64,000 bases of DNA from Casuarius casuarius (GCA_003342895.1 PTFA01000032.1:6230070-6294069), one strand, 5' to 3'; shown: positions 36,325-49,400, numbered from the stretch's first letter. Notes: generated by a model from the sequence alone, not told the origin. Numbers and translations: made by a program.

Positions 36325-37660
36325 AGAATAGGAAAGCAGCTGAAATTCTTGCTTTGTATTCTGGCTAGAATAATAGCCAGAAGATCTATTAATATTTTAC
36401 ATGATTATTGGCTTTTTCATTCTTAGATTAATATTCAAAATCAATTCTCATAAGGTTGGGTTGATATTGCTACTGAATGTAGTAAAATATCTGCAGCAGA
36501 AAAAAGACACCTCTATCTTCTTTGAAAGTCATAGTTAAAGGTGCTGATAGCAAGAGGGTCTTTGGCAAAGTGGAAATCTCAGCTGCAGATGGGAGGTTTA
36601 TTGCCTTCCTTTGCATTTTATAGCATATTCTGTAAGTCAGCTGGGGAAAGCAATGGACATTTGCCAAAGCAGAACCCCATTTGTCTAATCACCAAGTATA
36701 CCCACAAGCTCCACAAGAGAATATACCCGTGAAGCTCTTTACATGACTATTTGGAGTGTAAAACAAAAAAAAAAAAAGAGTGAACACTGGAGTTACTCTA
36801 ATTGCCTGGGTATTTCCACAAGTGTACTTTTTCATTTTTGGTCTGAAATGATGCATAACACACTCATACTGTTAAGATCTCTGCACTCAGTTTACGTTTT
36901 CATTTACATAAAAAGGCTCAGATGATATTGGGGAAATGGTGAAAATCATACGGAAGGTCTTTCTTAAGATATCTAACCAAAATATAAACAAAATGAAATC
37001 CCCCCTTCACCCCCTCACACCCCAGACAACCTCACCGAATTTAGCGGTAGGTAAATTTACCGGATTCGATGGCAGAGAGAGCAGAGCAGATTCTGCTCAG
37101 CAGAGCACACGCAGTGGCAGAGCAAGCGTCCTCGCAACGCCCTGGACATCCTGAGCTGAAGAGCTCATCTCTAGGGGTGAAACAGTAGTTTGGTCTCTGT
37201 GCTAATTCAGTCCTTGTCCTCTCTGCTGTGACTGCCAACAACCGTATCAATTAGTCGTACCAATTGTAATGGTGATTTCTGTGATGTGAACACCTGTCCT
37301 CTAGGAACTGGGCTAAGGCGACCAAACAGTTGTCAGATGGTAAGTGTAATGCTAATTGATCCAATCCATAGATCTGTCTCTATATTACGTTTAGTGCCAG
37401 AAAGTTACACAGCCAGACATCTGGCAACTAGATGACCGTCTAACTCTCTATCAGTTTGACTTTGGCAGGCAACAAAGTTGGTCTAGTCGTGCATGCTGCA
37501 GACAGCTTAAGAAAGTGTTGTTTTATGCCTGTTGAAAGCCTATCTCTGTCTTGGTCTTTGTTAAAATTATAATGCTAAAGTGACCTTTGGTCAGTACCAT
37601 CCTGTCTCAGGTGTGAACTAATGACCTTAGAGGGAAAGGTTCCTTATCTAGTTAATCCGG
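36325..37660. other. Non-coding stretch with small palindromes
   Basis: An A12 run lies near 36766. A 12-bp palindrome, GGTAAATTTACC, occurs near 37050, and GAGCAG-ATT-CTGCTC lies near 37086. CpGs cluster at 37030-37150. No exon or named repeat is seen. Confidence 0.4.
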
Positions 37661-37662
37661 TT

Positions 37663-37765
37663 GTGCTGTATCTGTTAAAATACTGAAAAATCAATGAAGA
37701 AGTGATAAAGCATGGACTGTAAAAAAAAGCTGTTTCATTGTTTTTTGCCTTGAATACATTCACTG
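37663..37765 (+). repeat. Dispersed repeat pair, copy B
   Basis: Partner of 36211-36310 in the same orientation, about 1.45 kb away. The similarity is clear but diverged with small indels and fades outside about 100 bp, so it is either an old local duplication or two insertions of one short repeat family. Confidence 0.6.
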
Positions 37766-37769
37766 TTTT

Positions 37770-40700
37770 TCATAATTGTAAAGCAAATGGGGCAGTGATG
37801 AAGCCTTCTTATTACAGAGGGAATATTATTCATAGGCAGCTTACTAGCATTGCACTTGCAGCTTAATGTTCACAAGACTTGTACTTGGAAGTGGAGCATT
37901 ACTGATGTTAAATGTTGTCGGAGTAGTAGCATTTGCCTATTGAATTCAGTGCCGCATGCAGAAGTGGAGTGAGCATTGTTAATAAAAGGGAAAAATAAAC
38001 ATGATTTTTTTTCCACCTACAAATTCTGCTCCTATTTTAAGTGCTGGCAGGTTTGCTGGAGCTCTAGATAGCAAAAATAAAGGTAGTTTCTGTCCCAAAC
38101 AATTTTGAAAGACCAGTGACACACGACTTTGCAACAGTCACAGGAAAGCCTATTATAACTTATTTTCTTTCATTTCTTCCTTTATGCTCTTGAAGTTGAG
38201 TGTGGGTTGGGATGAATCTGTGGACCTTAAAAAAGAAGAGCCAGTATGACGAGATGGTTTCATAGTTTGCATGTTGAACATACATCTTATGCATAGACCA
38301 GAACTTGAGAAGACAAATACGAATGCAGAAATGACACAAGAGATTATCAGACTACATGAGGGCATCATTAAGAAAGGAAATACAAAGTGTAGACCTGCAC
38401 AGAGCTGTGAGAGCTCATGAAGGCAGGCATGAGAAATTGAAACTTGTGGTGCCCAAAGATACTATGGAGGAAGGTAACACGGTTTAAGAGAGGGGTTAAC
38501 AAAGTAGAATTGGCAATTGAGTTTTGAATGAGATAACTGGAGAGATACAGGCTGGAGAGAGGGCAGAAAGGAAGGGGTTACACGCAACAGGAATATAGTT
38601 ATTGAGGCACACAAAAAGTAACTTGATAATCTGGGGAAACAGTGGCAGAAAGTGTTGCTGAGAAGCTGGATGTCTGAAGAAAGAAAGGAGAAGTTTTGGA
38701 AATGGTCTTGCTAGCCAGGAACAATGGTTGAGGTCAACAGAATGAGTGGAAGACAGAAGCAGGAAGAAAACTTAGCAACTTGGGTTTTAGTAACGTGTTT
38801 AATCTAATGACAATTATCTACCAGAAAGACATGTACAGGGACCCTTGGGAAAAATGGAGAACTGAATTTGTGAGCTGTCAGCACTGAGAAAAATCTTAAA
38901 GATAGGCCACTCTGAAGTCACACAGATGTGTGTACACATGCACAGAGTGCTTGGAGTAGGTGATAGGGCTTGCTGCCCCTTTTTCCCTAATGAGCAGCCC
39001 CTCATCTCCGCCCTTGTCTTATGATGCGTTCTGACTAATCGTAGGAATTGAGCACGAGATGATGCTTCCCAGAGACGAAAGGTAGAGCCGATTAACTGCT
39101 CCACACCAAGCACCCAGTCTCATTTCTATTCTGCCCCTGCAAGGGACAGTTGACTGACTGATAATGTCTTGCCTCTGTGTGAGGCATTGGGTTTTGGCTC
39201 TCAACAGCTCGAAACCATACGCTCAAATTGAATATTTAACATACATAAAGTTGAGAAGGAAATGAAGGAGTCATGAAAGATTCAGTCAAAATGGGAGAGG
39301 AGATGAGAAGGAGAAAATGTAGACCAGTGAATTTTCAGACAATCTACTATTAGCATTTCATCTCTACTTTCACTATCTTTACTAGCGTTTTAAGGATGGA
39401 AGAAGAGGTTTATTGCTTTGCCTGAATCAGTAATCCACAAATCAAGCCACAATCTACTGTTTCAGTGCACGCCAGGTTGACAGTCCTGTTTTGGGGATAT
39501 GTTTTGGAGGCAGGGGATTTTCATTAAAGTTTAGCAGTTCATTTTCCTTCAGAGACTCCCCAAAACTGCGGTGAGGCCAATGTCCTTTCCTCTCCTAACC
39601 ACACACAGGGTATCATATACCAGTGAGCTTGGCCTGCAGAAGGCACTCAACACCAACTGCTGGAAATCGCTTTTATTAGAAAGGGGATGATCCAAACCAT
39701 GCCCTTTCTACTCACTGCAAAACACAGATAATTTGGGGGGAGAAGTGAGTAATCTTTAATGTACTCATCCAAACCAAATATTTGTCTCTGTGGCTTTGGA
39801 GGCTATCTCTCCTACACCATCTGCTGAATAAAAGCACAGCAAAGCTTGTGCTGAAGGAGATGAGTAGCCTGGGGAAGAGGATTCCCTCTGGGTCTGCAGC
39901 CTCACACTTCATCAGCATTTTTGCTGTGAGACTGGCACAAGGCAGTAGTGGGGTCGGCCTGTCCACCATCTCCAAACAAGAGCTTAGGGAACACAAATGG
40001 AAAATGCAGTTTTGTTTAGACAAGGTTTGAAGGAGAAAAGGCAAAACAATTTTTAACACATCATTCTGCAATACTGCTCTGATACAGGAAGTGGCAGAGA
40101 TGACCACCCTGAGTTTAAAGATCTGAAGATAATCTGACTTCCAAAATCTCTCACAGAGTAAGGAATTGACAGTATAACAATTATGCTCCTTCATTATGTC
40201 CTGTGTCGGCACAGCTTCATGAAAATAAGACACATTCAGACATGTTGAGGATAAGCTCCTACATTTACCACCAATATGTGAACAGGAAGGAAAATGGCAG
40301 TATATATTTTGCTTACTCATTCAGGACTGATATAGGGAAATATTCTGCAGTCACAGTCACTGAAACTATTCCCCCTGAAGCTGTGGTCTCATCAGTTTAG
40401 ACCACAAGCAAACTAGCAGGACTGGGCGGGGCCAGCCTTTATGTGGAAAACTACTAAGAAAGACCCCAAACGCTTCAAGATTCAGTAGGTAAACATTCTT
40501 CAGTGTTTACTAGTGAAGCATTCTGTTAAGTACATTTTTTTATGACCTCTGGAGATGTTTGCTACAATTCTGTGGTGCGTTTGAAGAAAGGAAGATGTTA
40601 ACTCCAGGGCTATTACCCTATATTCATCTTTTGTCTGCTGCAATCCATCTCTTGCAACTACGTGAAGTTTTGATACTTTGTTATCACGTCCTACCCTGCG

Positions 40701-41925
40701 TACAGCATGTCTGTATGCTTAAAATGGCAGCCACTGTTCCACATCAGAGACTGGGATTGTTACAGGCCACTGAAGATCTGTCAACTGACAATAATTTCCA
40801 GTCATTTCATTAGCCATTTAGGCTCAACTTCAGCCAATGCCTTGGATGTGACAGGTCTTGTAATACTACACTAAGCTTTGGAACCATCTAGCCCCAGATA
40901 CTTTGGAAGTGTGTTTATCACCATAGAAATTTAAAATGTTGGACTCTTCCTCTGTGTGTTTGATCTATAAGGCATTGTTGTTGCATTTTTCTTGAAAATT
41001 TGAAATTACTTTGCAATAGAATAAGCAATAATATAGGAAGCTTTTGGTGTCATCAAATTCTCTTCATTCTCTTTTCCACTTATAAAAGCTCCAGTGCAAA
41101 ACCTTTTCCTCTTTAGCTTGACTGAAGCTTAAACTTTGTTCACTATTTACAAATCATGTTGCTTACCTTTGTTCAATTTAAATTTAACAAACTTATTATG
41201 CCCTTCCTGTCTTCACACAGATCAAGTACTGTAGCCTCAGAAGTAGTCATATTGTAAGTCGTATTATTGGTGACATTTTTTGGTCTGCAATACAATAATT
41301 ATTGTCACCTCCATTCTGCCAAGAGCCATGGAGAAACCTAACACACAGTTTTCTTCTCTTCTAAGCACTGGAGTCAGTGTCTGAAATATAATGTGCACCT
41401 ACTATATCTCAAGAAGGGTGGAAGGCCATCTTCTCCAGCAATCCCTGATGCTCATGTGTTTGTGTATTACACTAAGTTCAACATGGTAGTAGCAATTCTC
41501 TTTCAGGTTCATCTGGACAACGATGATAAATGCAGGAGCTTCTGTATATAAACTGGACAGTGGAAACAGTCCAGGAGTAAGGGAGTGGGCAATCACTTGG
41601 GGGCTTTCTACTGATCTTTGCAAGCACCTTTGTTCTGAGTCATTAACTTTTAAGCACTTCACTGTATATCACACAGGTGGCCTAATTGCCACCTGCCCTA
41701 TGGAGAGCCAGTCCCAACAAGATCAGTGTGTTAGGCTATTTTTCCCAGAGACGGAGTTTTCTTTCTCAGAGTAGAGCAACTCAGTAGTTAAAGCAGCCCT
41801 TCTGCCATGCCCAGAGGTAGCCTTCAAGAGGTCGTTGACTCCCTGACTCACTTCCCTTGGCAGTCCCGGCGGGTGCTAGGAAGAGTCCTGTGGCACACGG
41901 GTGCTCCAACCGACTTCCTGCACCA
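37770..41925. other. Non-coding stretch; contains the longest open frame of the window
   Basis: The minus strand is open from 40320 to 39712 (202 codons), but the translation is rich in Cys, Ser and Leu, lacks motifs and reads like antisense or non-coding sequence. The plus strand is also open at 39782-40030. At 40490-40520 a frame reads SSVFTSEAF, similar to a word upstream of CR1/L3 RT domains, but nothing around it supports an element. No gene was identified. Confidence 0.35.
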
Positions 41926-41929
41926 TCAC

Positions 41930-42042
41930 AACACAAGAATGGCTGCGCTGAGTCAGACGAAGGGCCATTGTCTCTGGTAAGGGCCAGGAGGGAATGTTTT
42001 AGGAAAGGGCAGAACAATGGGACAAGGATACAGTGATACTTA
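41930..42042 (-). mobile_element. CR1 3' tail fragment, reverse orientation
   Basis: Plus-strand words ACACAAGAATGGCTGCGCTG, AGTCAGACGAAGGGCCAT, CAGGAGGGAATG and GAACAATGGGACAAGGATAC follow the order of the reverse complement of turtle/crocodilian CR1 tails (AAGAAYGGCCATACTGGGTCAGACCAAAGG..., then GGGAATGAACAGAACAGG). Only the last 110 bp or so remain. The body expected to the right is missing or too decayed to see. Confidence 0.7.
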
Positions 42043-42044
42043 GT

Positions 42045-42910
42045 TAGCCTCATATCCCAGAACTGACCTCTTTACCTCATTATCTCTCATTAGCTTTCAG
42101 AAACTAAAGCAAACAGCTTGTTTTTTTTCTTGACTCACAGCTGTTCTTCGTGCCCCTCATACCCTAGCAGGGCAGGCTCTGACTCACGGCTTCCTACAAA
42201 GGACTCCCTCCTTTCTTCTGGGAAGATGGACAGGGCCTGTCACTGAGTGCTACTGCATCGCAGACTCCAAAAGGTCTATTCATTTTGTGCCATTAAGTTT
42301 CAACAACCAAGGTCATGCATACACAAGGGATTACTCTTTTTTTTTTTAATTTCCCAGTGTTCCTGATTCTGGCTTTGTTCCACCAGCATTAGCAACATGA
42401 GGATCCCTGAGGTAAACCAGTTGCCAGCACAACTAATACCACATAATTTCATCCTACTCATAGCAGTTTAATCAATATAGCACTAAAAATTCTGGCAGCA
42501 GCCAGACTACAGTAGGGTCCCCATATTACTTACATTGACAGAGACAAACTTGTGGCAAGTAAGAAATACTTAGAGGATCCTCTGAACATAAACAGGGCCT
42601 ACGAGACAATGCTAGTTTGTTTGAGGGAGCTAGAACTCTTTTACTGGGGTCTTCTTGTATTGAACATGGAGTACCTTAACCAAGCTTTGACAGGCAGGAC
42701 AGTAAGATCACAGAAAACTGTATCACAGAAGGGCTGGAATTTGAGTGTTGTGCTGCCTTCATTCCCTTAGTCTCCTTGAGCATTGCAGTGGATTTTTAAA
42801 TCAGAAAAACAAATGCGTGTATCTACAAAATGTTGAAAATTGACTATTACAGGATGACATCTATTAAATGATAAGATACTGTATTAAGATGTGATTTGCA
42901 CCAAGAGATA
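42045..42910. other. Non-coding stretch between CR1 tail and poly-A
   Basis: A T-rich run lies at 42338-42348. No exon or named repeat is seen. The open frame at 42552-42770 has no recognisable motif. Confidence 0.4.
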
Positions 42911-42912
42911 CT

Positions 42913-42970
42913 AAAAAAAAAAAAAAAAAAAAGAAATAAAAAAGAGAGAAAGGAAATCAGTTTGGATAAA
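42913..42970 (+). repeat. A20 run with A/G-rich tail
   Basis: A20 at 42913-42932 is followed by AAATAAAA/GAGAAAGG-like sequence. It could be a retroposed poly-A tail, but nothing recognisable lies upstream of it. Confidence 0.8.
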
Positions 42971-42974
42971 AAGG

Positions 42975-45900
42975 GAGACAAACAAATAAATGAAAGAACT
43001 CAAGAAAAAGTCCTGGTTGTTTTCTGTGTATCTCAAACTTCAGTAGTCCACAGAGCATGTGTGATAAGCAAGTGGAAAGAAGACCATCCCACATGCCAGC
43101 TATTCACAGTACAATTCCAAAAGCAGTTTTTGTCTGAGAGCATTGATGTCCATTTTATTAGTATGAATAAAGGGAGTTCTTTCACATTTAGCTATATCCA
43201 GAAGGGTAATAGTCCATAAATCAATACATGGCATGGCTTTGCTTTTCCAGTCCATCAGTATAATTCTTTTGGCTGCCAGTGCTACTCTCAGGAGTCATCT
43301 CTTTTCCCATTTATTCAAATTATGCGAGTTGGTGAATTCCAATACCAGCACTGCTGCAGCTTTGTCTAAATTGATTTCCAGGACTAACTCCATTTATCTA
43401 AGAACATCATTCCAGAAACTGGCTGTTCTATAGAGGTTCCACATCAAAAAAATGAGAGTACTTTTGTCAGCACTGAATCTACTACTTTAAGCACAGATTA
43501 AAGTACATGGGTATCTGCAGATTTTGTAAATTGTTTTTCTTGTTAGGCCCTACCGTATTGGTCAACAGAGTTCTTCTGAGAGGTGGAAAGCAAATTATTC
43601 CAGTCTTACTGTTTTCTCTCTGGCTTTTGGAAACTAGGGTTTGGTTGGGGTTTCGGATCCAAACTTGAAGGCTGAATACAAGTAGCCAGCAGAATGAGAG
43701 TTCACTTGGTATCTGTTATGGTAAAAACATTACTACATCTCTAGGCAAGCAACTGATTATGTCACATCTGGTTGATCAGTTCTGGTAGGGACAATAAGAG
43801 TGCCATCTGAACAGAGACAATTTATTATAATAGACTGTGTGATCCACTTGCTGGCATATTTTATTAATATAGACATTCACAGATCTGTAAATGTGTAGAA
43901 CATAAAACATAGGCATACACAAATGTATCTATAATATACTAGAAATATGATTTTTGTGACTGTGTGTGTGAGATTATCGCAACTTTAACTATTACCTTTC
44001 AATTTTTATTAGAACTATGAACTCTTCTAAACTGGCTCTAAGCGTAACCACTGTTGTTTCACTGTGGTAAGATTTCAGAAGCTAAGTTCAGGAATAAGTC
44101 TCCTGGACTGATCACAGCATATAGTAAACCAGGCAAATATTTTGAAGAGTTATTAAAATGAGGTTTAATTTTGCTTGTAAGTCTAAAACCAATGAAGCTG
44201 TGAAAGCTCCATTACACAGCATACGATTCCATGCAAGCTTATGCTTGATTTGCCTGGTTTCTCGTACAGTAGGTGTTTGTCTAGTATTGTCATTGCAATT
44301 TTTATTGCATCTTGTGATGTGTGCAGATATGCTTCATAAACATCCCATGAGGAAAAGATTCTCCACTCAGTATTGTTGCTCCCAAATGATGTCTACCCTA
44401 TAGAATAACTTTCTGGGCTATCTCCTCTGGGATCAGGTAACCATTTAAATTCTCAGCATTTTGGAGTTTTAACAGGGATTTAATTGCAAAGGTAAGTGTA
44501 TGCACCTGCTAAGGCAGTCCTAATTATTTGATAATGGGGCAATCTTTCTCAATACAACCAGGTTTTGTGGTGGCAAGCTACACTAATGAAGCACACTGAG
44601 AGAACAAATCCTCTCTGTGTTAAAAAGCTTATTTAAATTAAAGAAATCTGTTAAGATTGAGAGGCTTTTTTTTATCACAGATATCGACAGTTGCGGAGCT
44701 AACATTCATGGAGTACATCCATTACCACTGAAGGACACTTAGTATTATTTTTGCCTTGTGTGGCTTCATTAAATAATATAGGGTATCATCCTTTAATGGT
44801 TGTTCCTGACATTTTTACCTCATCTGTTGCTTTTGAAAGCTGGTTTATATCTAGAGCTACTCAGTTGGAACCAATCAGTGCTAGTAACATTTTGACAACA
44901 CTACTGTATTTCCTTCATCCAGTACATCTGCTACAGGCCTGTGTGGTATGCACGGGTCAGTATCACATTCCGGTTTTCAAAACCTCACACCTTATAGTTA
45001 GCCCTTTGCCAATTTACAGTTGCAGAAGCCAGAAGCTAAACTACAGTGTTACAACTTTATAATCTCAGGCTAATAAAAAAAGTGGGGGATCCATAAGCCA
45101 GATGGGTTCCAATGCCCCTGTCAGAAGCTATGTTGATCATATACCACTTGTTTTTTTGTTTCTTAATAACCAAAACCATGTTAGCATTAAAAAAGCAAAT
45201 GCACTTGACAGCATCAATTCCATTATGGTTCCCAGTCATCTGCTTTATTGGGTTTGAAGGAATTTAGCCAGAGCACTCTATTTTCACTAGAATGTCATTA
45301 AAAACTTTGCAGCTTAGGCAAATGGTAAGCAATTTTGAGTGAAAATATTTTTTTTAACTCTCTCATTTGGCAGGAGGCTTTTCTTGTTTAATTTCCTTCT
45401 CTTTTTTTTTGTCTTTTCTCTTTGTTCTTTTTTTGCACTAAAAAACCATCAATTTTTAAAACTTCAGTGCTTTTCAGCAGCGAGATGAAAAATATTGACA
45501 AATTACAGATGATAAAAGATGGCCAAATTCTATTCCATTTGTTACTGAATGGTGGTTGGGCCTGCGGAGTGAATGAAAACAATTCAAAATTCTAACCCCA
45601 AGGCAGACCCCCAGATTATTGGAGCCTAAGCAGAAATTTCAGTATTTGGCCCATAAATATCAGAAGCTAAAAATCAATTAATGCCACTGGTTAGAAACTG
45701 TTTTCAAAATCCAAAGACTAAACCTTGGATCTCTATTCTTTGACTCTTCTTAGACAATGCCTGTACAGCAAATCCTTAATCCACCCTCTTTTTGCCTATC
45801 TTAAAACAAGAAATTGGTAAGATCTGCCCCCCACACACTAAAGAGAAACAGGGAAGAAAAGGAACTTGTCTTCCTATGCAATCCAAGTGGCAGAGTGAAT

Positions 45901-46500
45901 CTTTTCAGCCATTTCCTCAGTGTCCTAGAGATCGCTGTTATTAATGTGGCTGGGGTGCATGCTGCTGATAATTACTGTTAGCTGGAATAATTAATAAGAA
46001 TAATTGCCTGGTATGGTAAGAGAAGGGGAAGCTCTGGGAAGGGGAAGGAATAGGCTGGAAGAGTGATAGACTCCCTGAGCGCATTTTTATAGACAAGAAG
46101 TTCAGCAGAAAGCATCCTGAGAATAGAAGAATTGTCTGGATGCCAAGGACAAAAGTTAAGACATACAAGGCTTAGATGAGATAGGCTTACCTTGAAATGC
46201 TACAATAAGATCCTATCATGGGTGTGTGAGAGAAATGACAGGCTACAGTTTTTTAAGAGGTACAATGTATTAGGGATTGCGGAGTGGTCTAAAACTAGCA
46301 GAATAGGCTTTATTTCTCATGCAAGACCAGTCGAGACAGCAAAAAGTCAGGCAGAATAAAGAGAGGTAGTGCCTACGAGAGAGTTCTTGGGTAGTTTATC
46401 CCAGCTAGAGAGAGGACAAACTAGTCATTAGAAACAAAATATAGGTGCCAGGGGTGTGTAGAATGACCGCAATTTTGATATAACAGGCTAAATTTCCTGA
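42975..46500. other. AT-rich non-coding stretch
   Basis: No gene or transposon recognised. There is a T-rich stretch at 45400-45432. All open frames are about 100 codons or shorter and without motifs. Confidence 0.4.
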
Positions 46501-46539
46501 GCATTTTGCACATAGGGAACGATGTGGAGAGCTCTCAGC

Positions 46540-47100
46540 CCTGCTAAGAGGAGCAGTGTCTGTGAGCAGGGCTGGTCCAGGGATGGGGACAGGAAGCTGC
46601 CCTGTGGTGCGACTTGTGCCCTGCTATTGCTGGGTCCACCGCTGCTTCCGGGTGCACAGGCAAGAGCGGGCTGCGCAAAACCAGCTGCCTGCTAACACCT
46701 GCCTGTGGCTTCTTCTGCCCCAGCCTGGCCAGCTAGACCTGCATGTGGCTGCTCTCCATCCAGGCTCCCAGTACCTGAGCTTCGAGGGTGGCTTGTCACA
46801 ATCTGGATGTCTACCACGGAGGTGGGCTTAGGAGGTGTGTCAAGAGCTGGGGGGTCTGGAGAGCAGAGGGGGGCAGGAACCATCCCCAGCGTGATGGTGG
46901 CAAGGCCCTGGGATGATAACCCCTTTGGCCAGTGCAGCTGGAACCAGGCTAGAAGAAAAGGCTCATCCCAGGTGCCACGGCGTGGGCAGTGGCCAATGAC
47001 TACCACTGAGGGGGGGACACAAGCACCGGTAAAAGTGCAGTCATGGTTCCCAATCTCTCTCTTCACACCTGCCATCTACAGCTCAGCATCTTCCTGAGGC
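46540..47100. other. GC-rich block, no identified gene
   Basis: GC content rises sharply here (for example CAGGGCTGGTCCAGGG and TGGGTCCACCGCTGCTTCC), then drops again near 47130. Overlapping frames on both strands stay open for up to 130 codons (46705-47097 plus, 46692-47075 minus), as expected for stop-poor GC-rich DNA. No domain was recognised. It resembles the 10.5 kb and 34.6 kb blocks in composition only. Confidence 0.4.
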
Positions 47101-47104
47101 AGAG

Positions 47105-48830
47105 GAAGCCTGTGTGTTTGCTAACCCTCAAAGGACAAATATGCAAGCTAAAAATCTAGTTCCCCCATTTTTCTTTTTAATCCTTGTAAACATGAAGTTT
47201 CACAGCTCTGCTATACTTTGTGAAGACATCTTCTCCTTTTACCTGTGCTGAAAAACACCTGTGCTCTCCTTCTCATCCCCTGCACTTTTCTGGGGAGCGT
47301 GGCCCTGTCTGTACACACATCCCACACATAAATATCCACCCTGCCCAGAAACATACTCAGAAGGATATACCTGTAGAAATCAAAATAAGTAGGGAAAGAG
47401 GAAATGGAAGCTCCTATGTAGCGGCATAGGTTGTCTAGCAATCAGAGTAATGATAATGCCCTAAAGAACAAGTGTGCTCAGAGTGACTTTTAGTTTGGTG
47501 TTAGTCACAGGGATATTACCGTTTGCTAGAGACAAAGTATAGCATTTAATTCTGTCACGAGAGATAAGAAAAGCATAAGAAAAACATGGACAAGGTGTGG
47601 CTGTGTATGATTTCACCTTCCTAATATAAATCTTTTAGGGAAGAGCAATTGAAACTGAAAAAGATAGATGTAGTTAATTACCTCTGTCTGGCACAGGGCA
47701 AAATCCCATTACAAAGGCTTCAGTCTGGATCTTGCCTTCCCCATGGCACATACAATATAAATTAATTAGGGTCATATGACAAGAAGAGATGCTAGCCAAC
47801 CAGAGCAGAAGAGTGACATGCTATCCTTCCCCAAATAATATTGAAACTGCTGTTGTCACTGTGGGCCCCGTCCTGTTCCCGTTCCTACTTTAGTGGCTTC
47901 TCAAGTCTGAGATCAGAAGGAATGATTTTAAAGGGATATCACCCAAGTCTGTGCAAACCTTTACCCATTCCTAGCAGCCAGCCTCTAGAAGAGGATAAAA
48001 GTTGTCAACAGAGCTTTTTCTTCAATCATGGTTAGTACAGTATCAGTATAACTGAGTCTTGGTCTAGGATGGAGGTTCCTGGCTGCTACCCCAGTACAGA
48101 TAAGGAATCTTATGATTACCACCAGCTGAAGGAGTTCTCCTTTTAGCTTAAACGGACAAGTTTTCTGTGTACAATTTCGGACAAATAGAGAAGCCTCTAA
48201 ACAGGTATGAATGTGACTGATGTCAACCAGCCTTTATATAAAGAAATTTCAAGTCACATATTTTTGAGGAGCACCAAAATGACTTGTCCAGGGGAACTTC
48301 CAATATTTTCTTTCAGAGGTATCACATTTACTTAGTGATAGTAGTTTGGGCAGGTCTCAGAGAAAGCAGTGCTCTGAAGATTAATGGGCTTGCGAGACCA
48401 CATGGAGCTGCCAGCTAGCTTTGCTACCAGCATGGCTAGAGCCAGATAGTTTAGCTGATACAGGAATCTACAATGCACAATTTTACAATGCAGTATAATA
48501 TTTTAAGATCGTATCTGCTGGAGGAGCCTCTCCCAGGTGCTGCAATGCAGTCCTCTGTTTAGACTACCTTCTGAGCACCTAAAATGTCCTCCCTCTGACC
48601 AGGGGCACATGGCCTAGGAAAGGGGACTTGACCATAGTTCCCATTTTGTTCCCATGGTTTCAAGTGGTTGAAACAGCCCTTCTTTGAAGGTGGAAGCCCT
48701 TCTTTGTAGCAGGTATAAACTGGGGCAGGCAATGACATGCTGAATGCCTGAACAGCCTGACAGCTGAAGGTTGGGTCACCTTCCCACAGCAAAGAATGTG
48801 GGCAGCTAAAAGAGGCAGGTTATATAAATA
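47105..48830. other. Non-coding stretch
   Basis: Nothing recognised. A short direct repeat, AGCCCTTCTTTG, occurs twice near 48675-48710. Confidence 0.4.
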
Positions 48831-48837
48831 AATAAGA

Positions 48838-48935
48838 CCAAGGTCTGATCCTGTAAGGTGCTGAATGCTTCCAGGCTCGGACTGAGCATCCAAGAGTCTT
48901 TCCGAAATCAGTGGGGGAAGACGGCGCAAGAAGCT
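48838..48935. repeat. Possible half of a palindromic MITE
   Basis: GGTCTGATCCTGTAAGGTGC, then TGAATGCTTCC, and later GAGCATCC ... AAATCAGTGGG resemble one arm and part of the loop of a hairpin repeat family common in reptile genomes (CTGATCCTGCAAGGTGCTGAGCACC-type arms). The second arm is not seen. The assignment is from memory and tentative. Confidence 0.4.
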
Positions 48936-49270
48936 GTATGTCCTTGCAAAATAGGACCCTCATGGATTTCTTTGTATCATCTTTCTTGTTTCTTTTGTTT
49001 TGCTTCCTCTTCTCCTTGGCCTATGTCTGTATAATTTAAATTGCAGGCACCTCAAGACTGTAAGGTATCATGCATGCATTATATTAAAATCAGCAACTGA
49101 AAACACAGATATTCTCCTAAAACCTTTTGGAAAATTGGGCGCTGTAGAGCTCTCCTCCCTCTTCTAAAACTCCTGCCTTTTGTCACGTTAAGCGCGGCAG
49201 CAGCACCAGCCCACCGGTAACTCTGCGCAGCCTGTTGGCGAAGGAACTCCTGGGGGACTGCGCTCAGCAA

Positions 49271-49400
49271 GGCCAGCCAAACAAAGCACTTAATCATGTG
49301 CTTAACTTTAAGCACCTGACTAGTTCCATTGAGTTCAATACAACCACTCACGTGTCTGAAGTTAAGCACATGCTTAAGAGATTTGTTGGATTAGGGCCCA
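49271..49400. mobile_element. Hairpin MITE (imperfect inverted repeat)
   Basis: The left arm, GGCCAGCCAAACAAAGCACT, TAATCATGTGCTTAACTTTA, AGCACCTGACTAGTTCCATT, is the imperfect reverse complement of the right arm that ends with GAAGTTAAGCACATGCTTAA, GAGATTTGTTGGATTAGGGCC. A short loop lies near 49331-49341. The whole is a foldback of about 130 bp, the hallmark of a non-autonomous DNA element. It matches a hairpin family I associate with turtles and crocodilians. It encodes nothing. The 67-codon frame across it is chance. Confidence 0.8.

Noticed and set aside
40430..40560. Frame reading SSVFTSEAF, similar to a word N-terminal to CR1/L3 RT domains
   Set aside because: Only one short word matches, and no RT motif follows.
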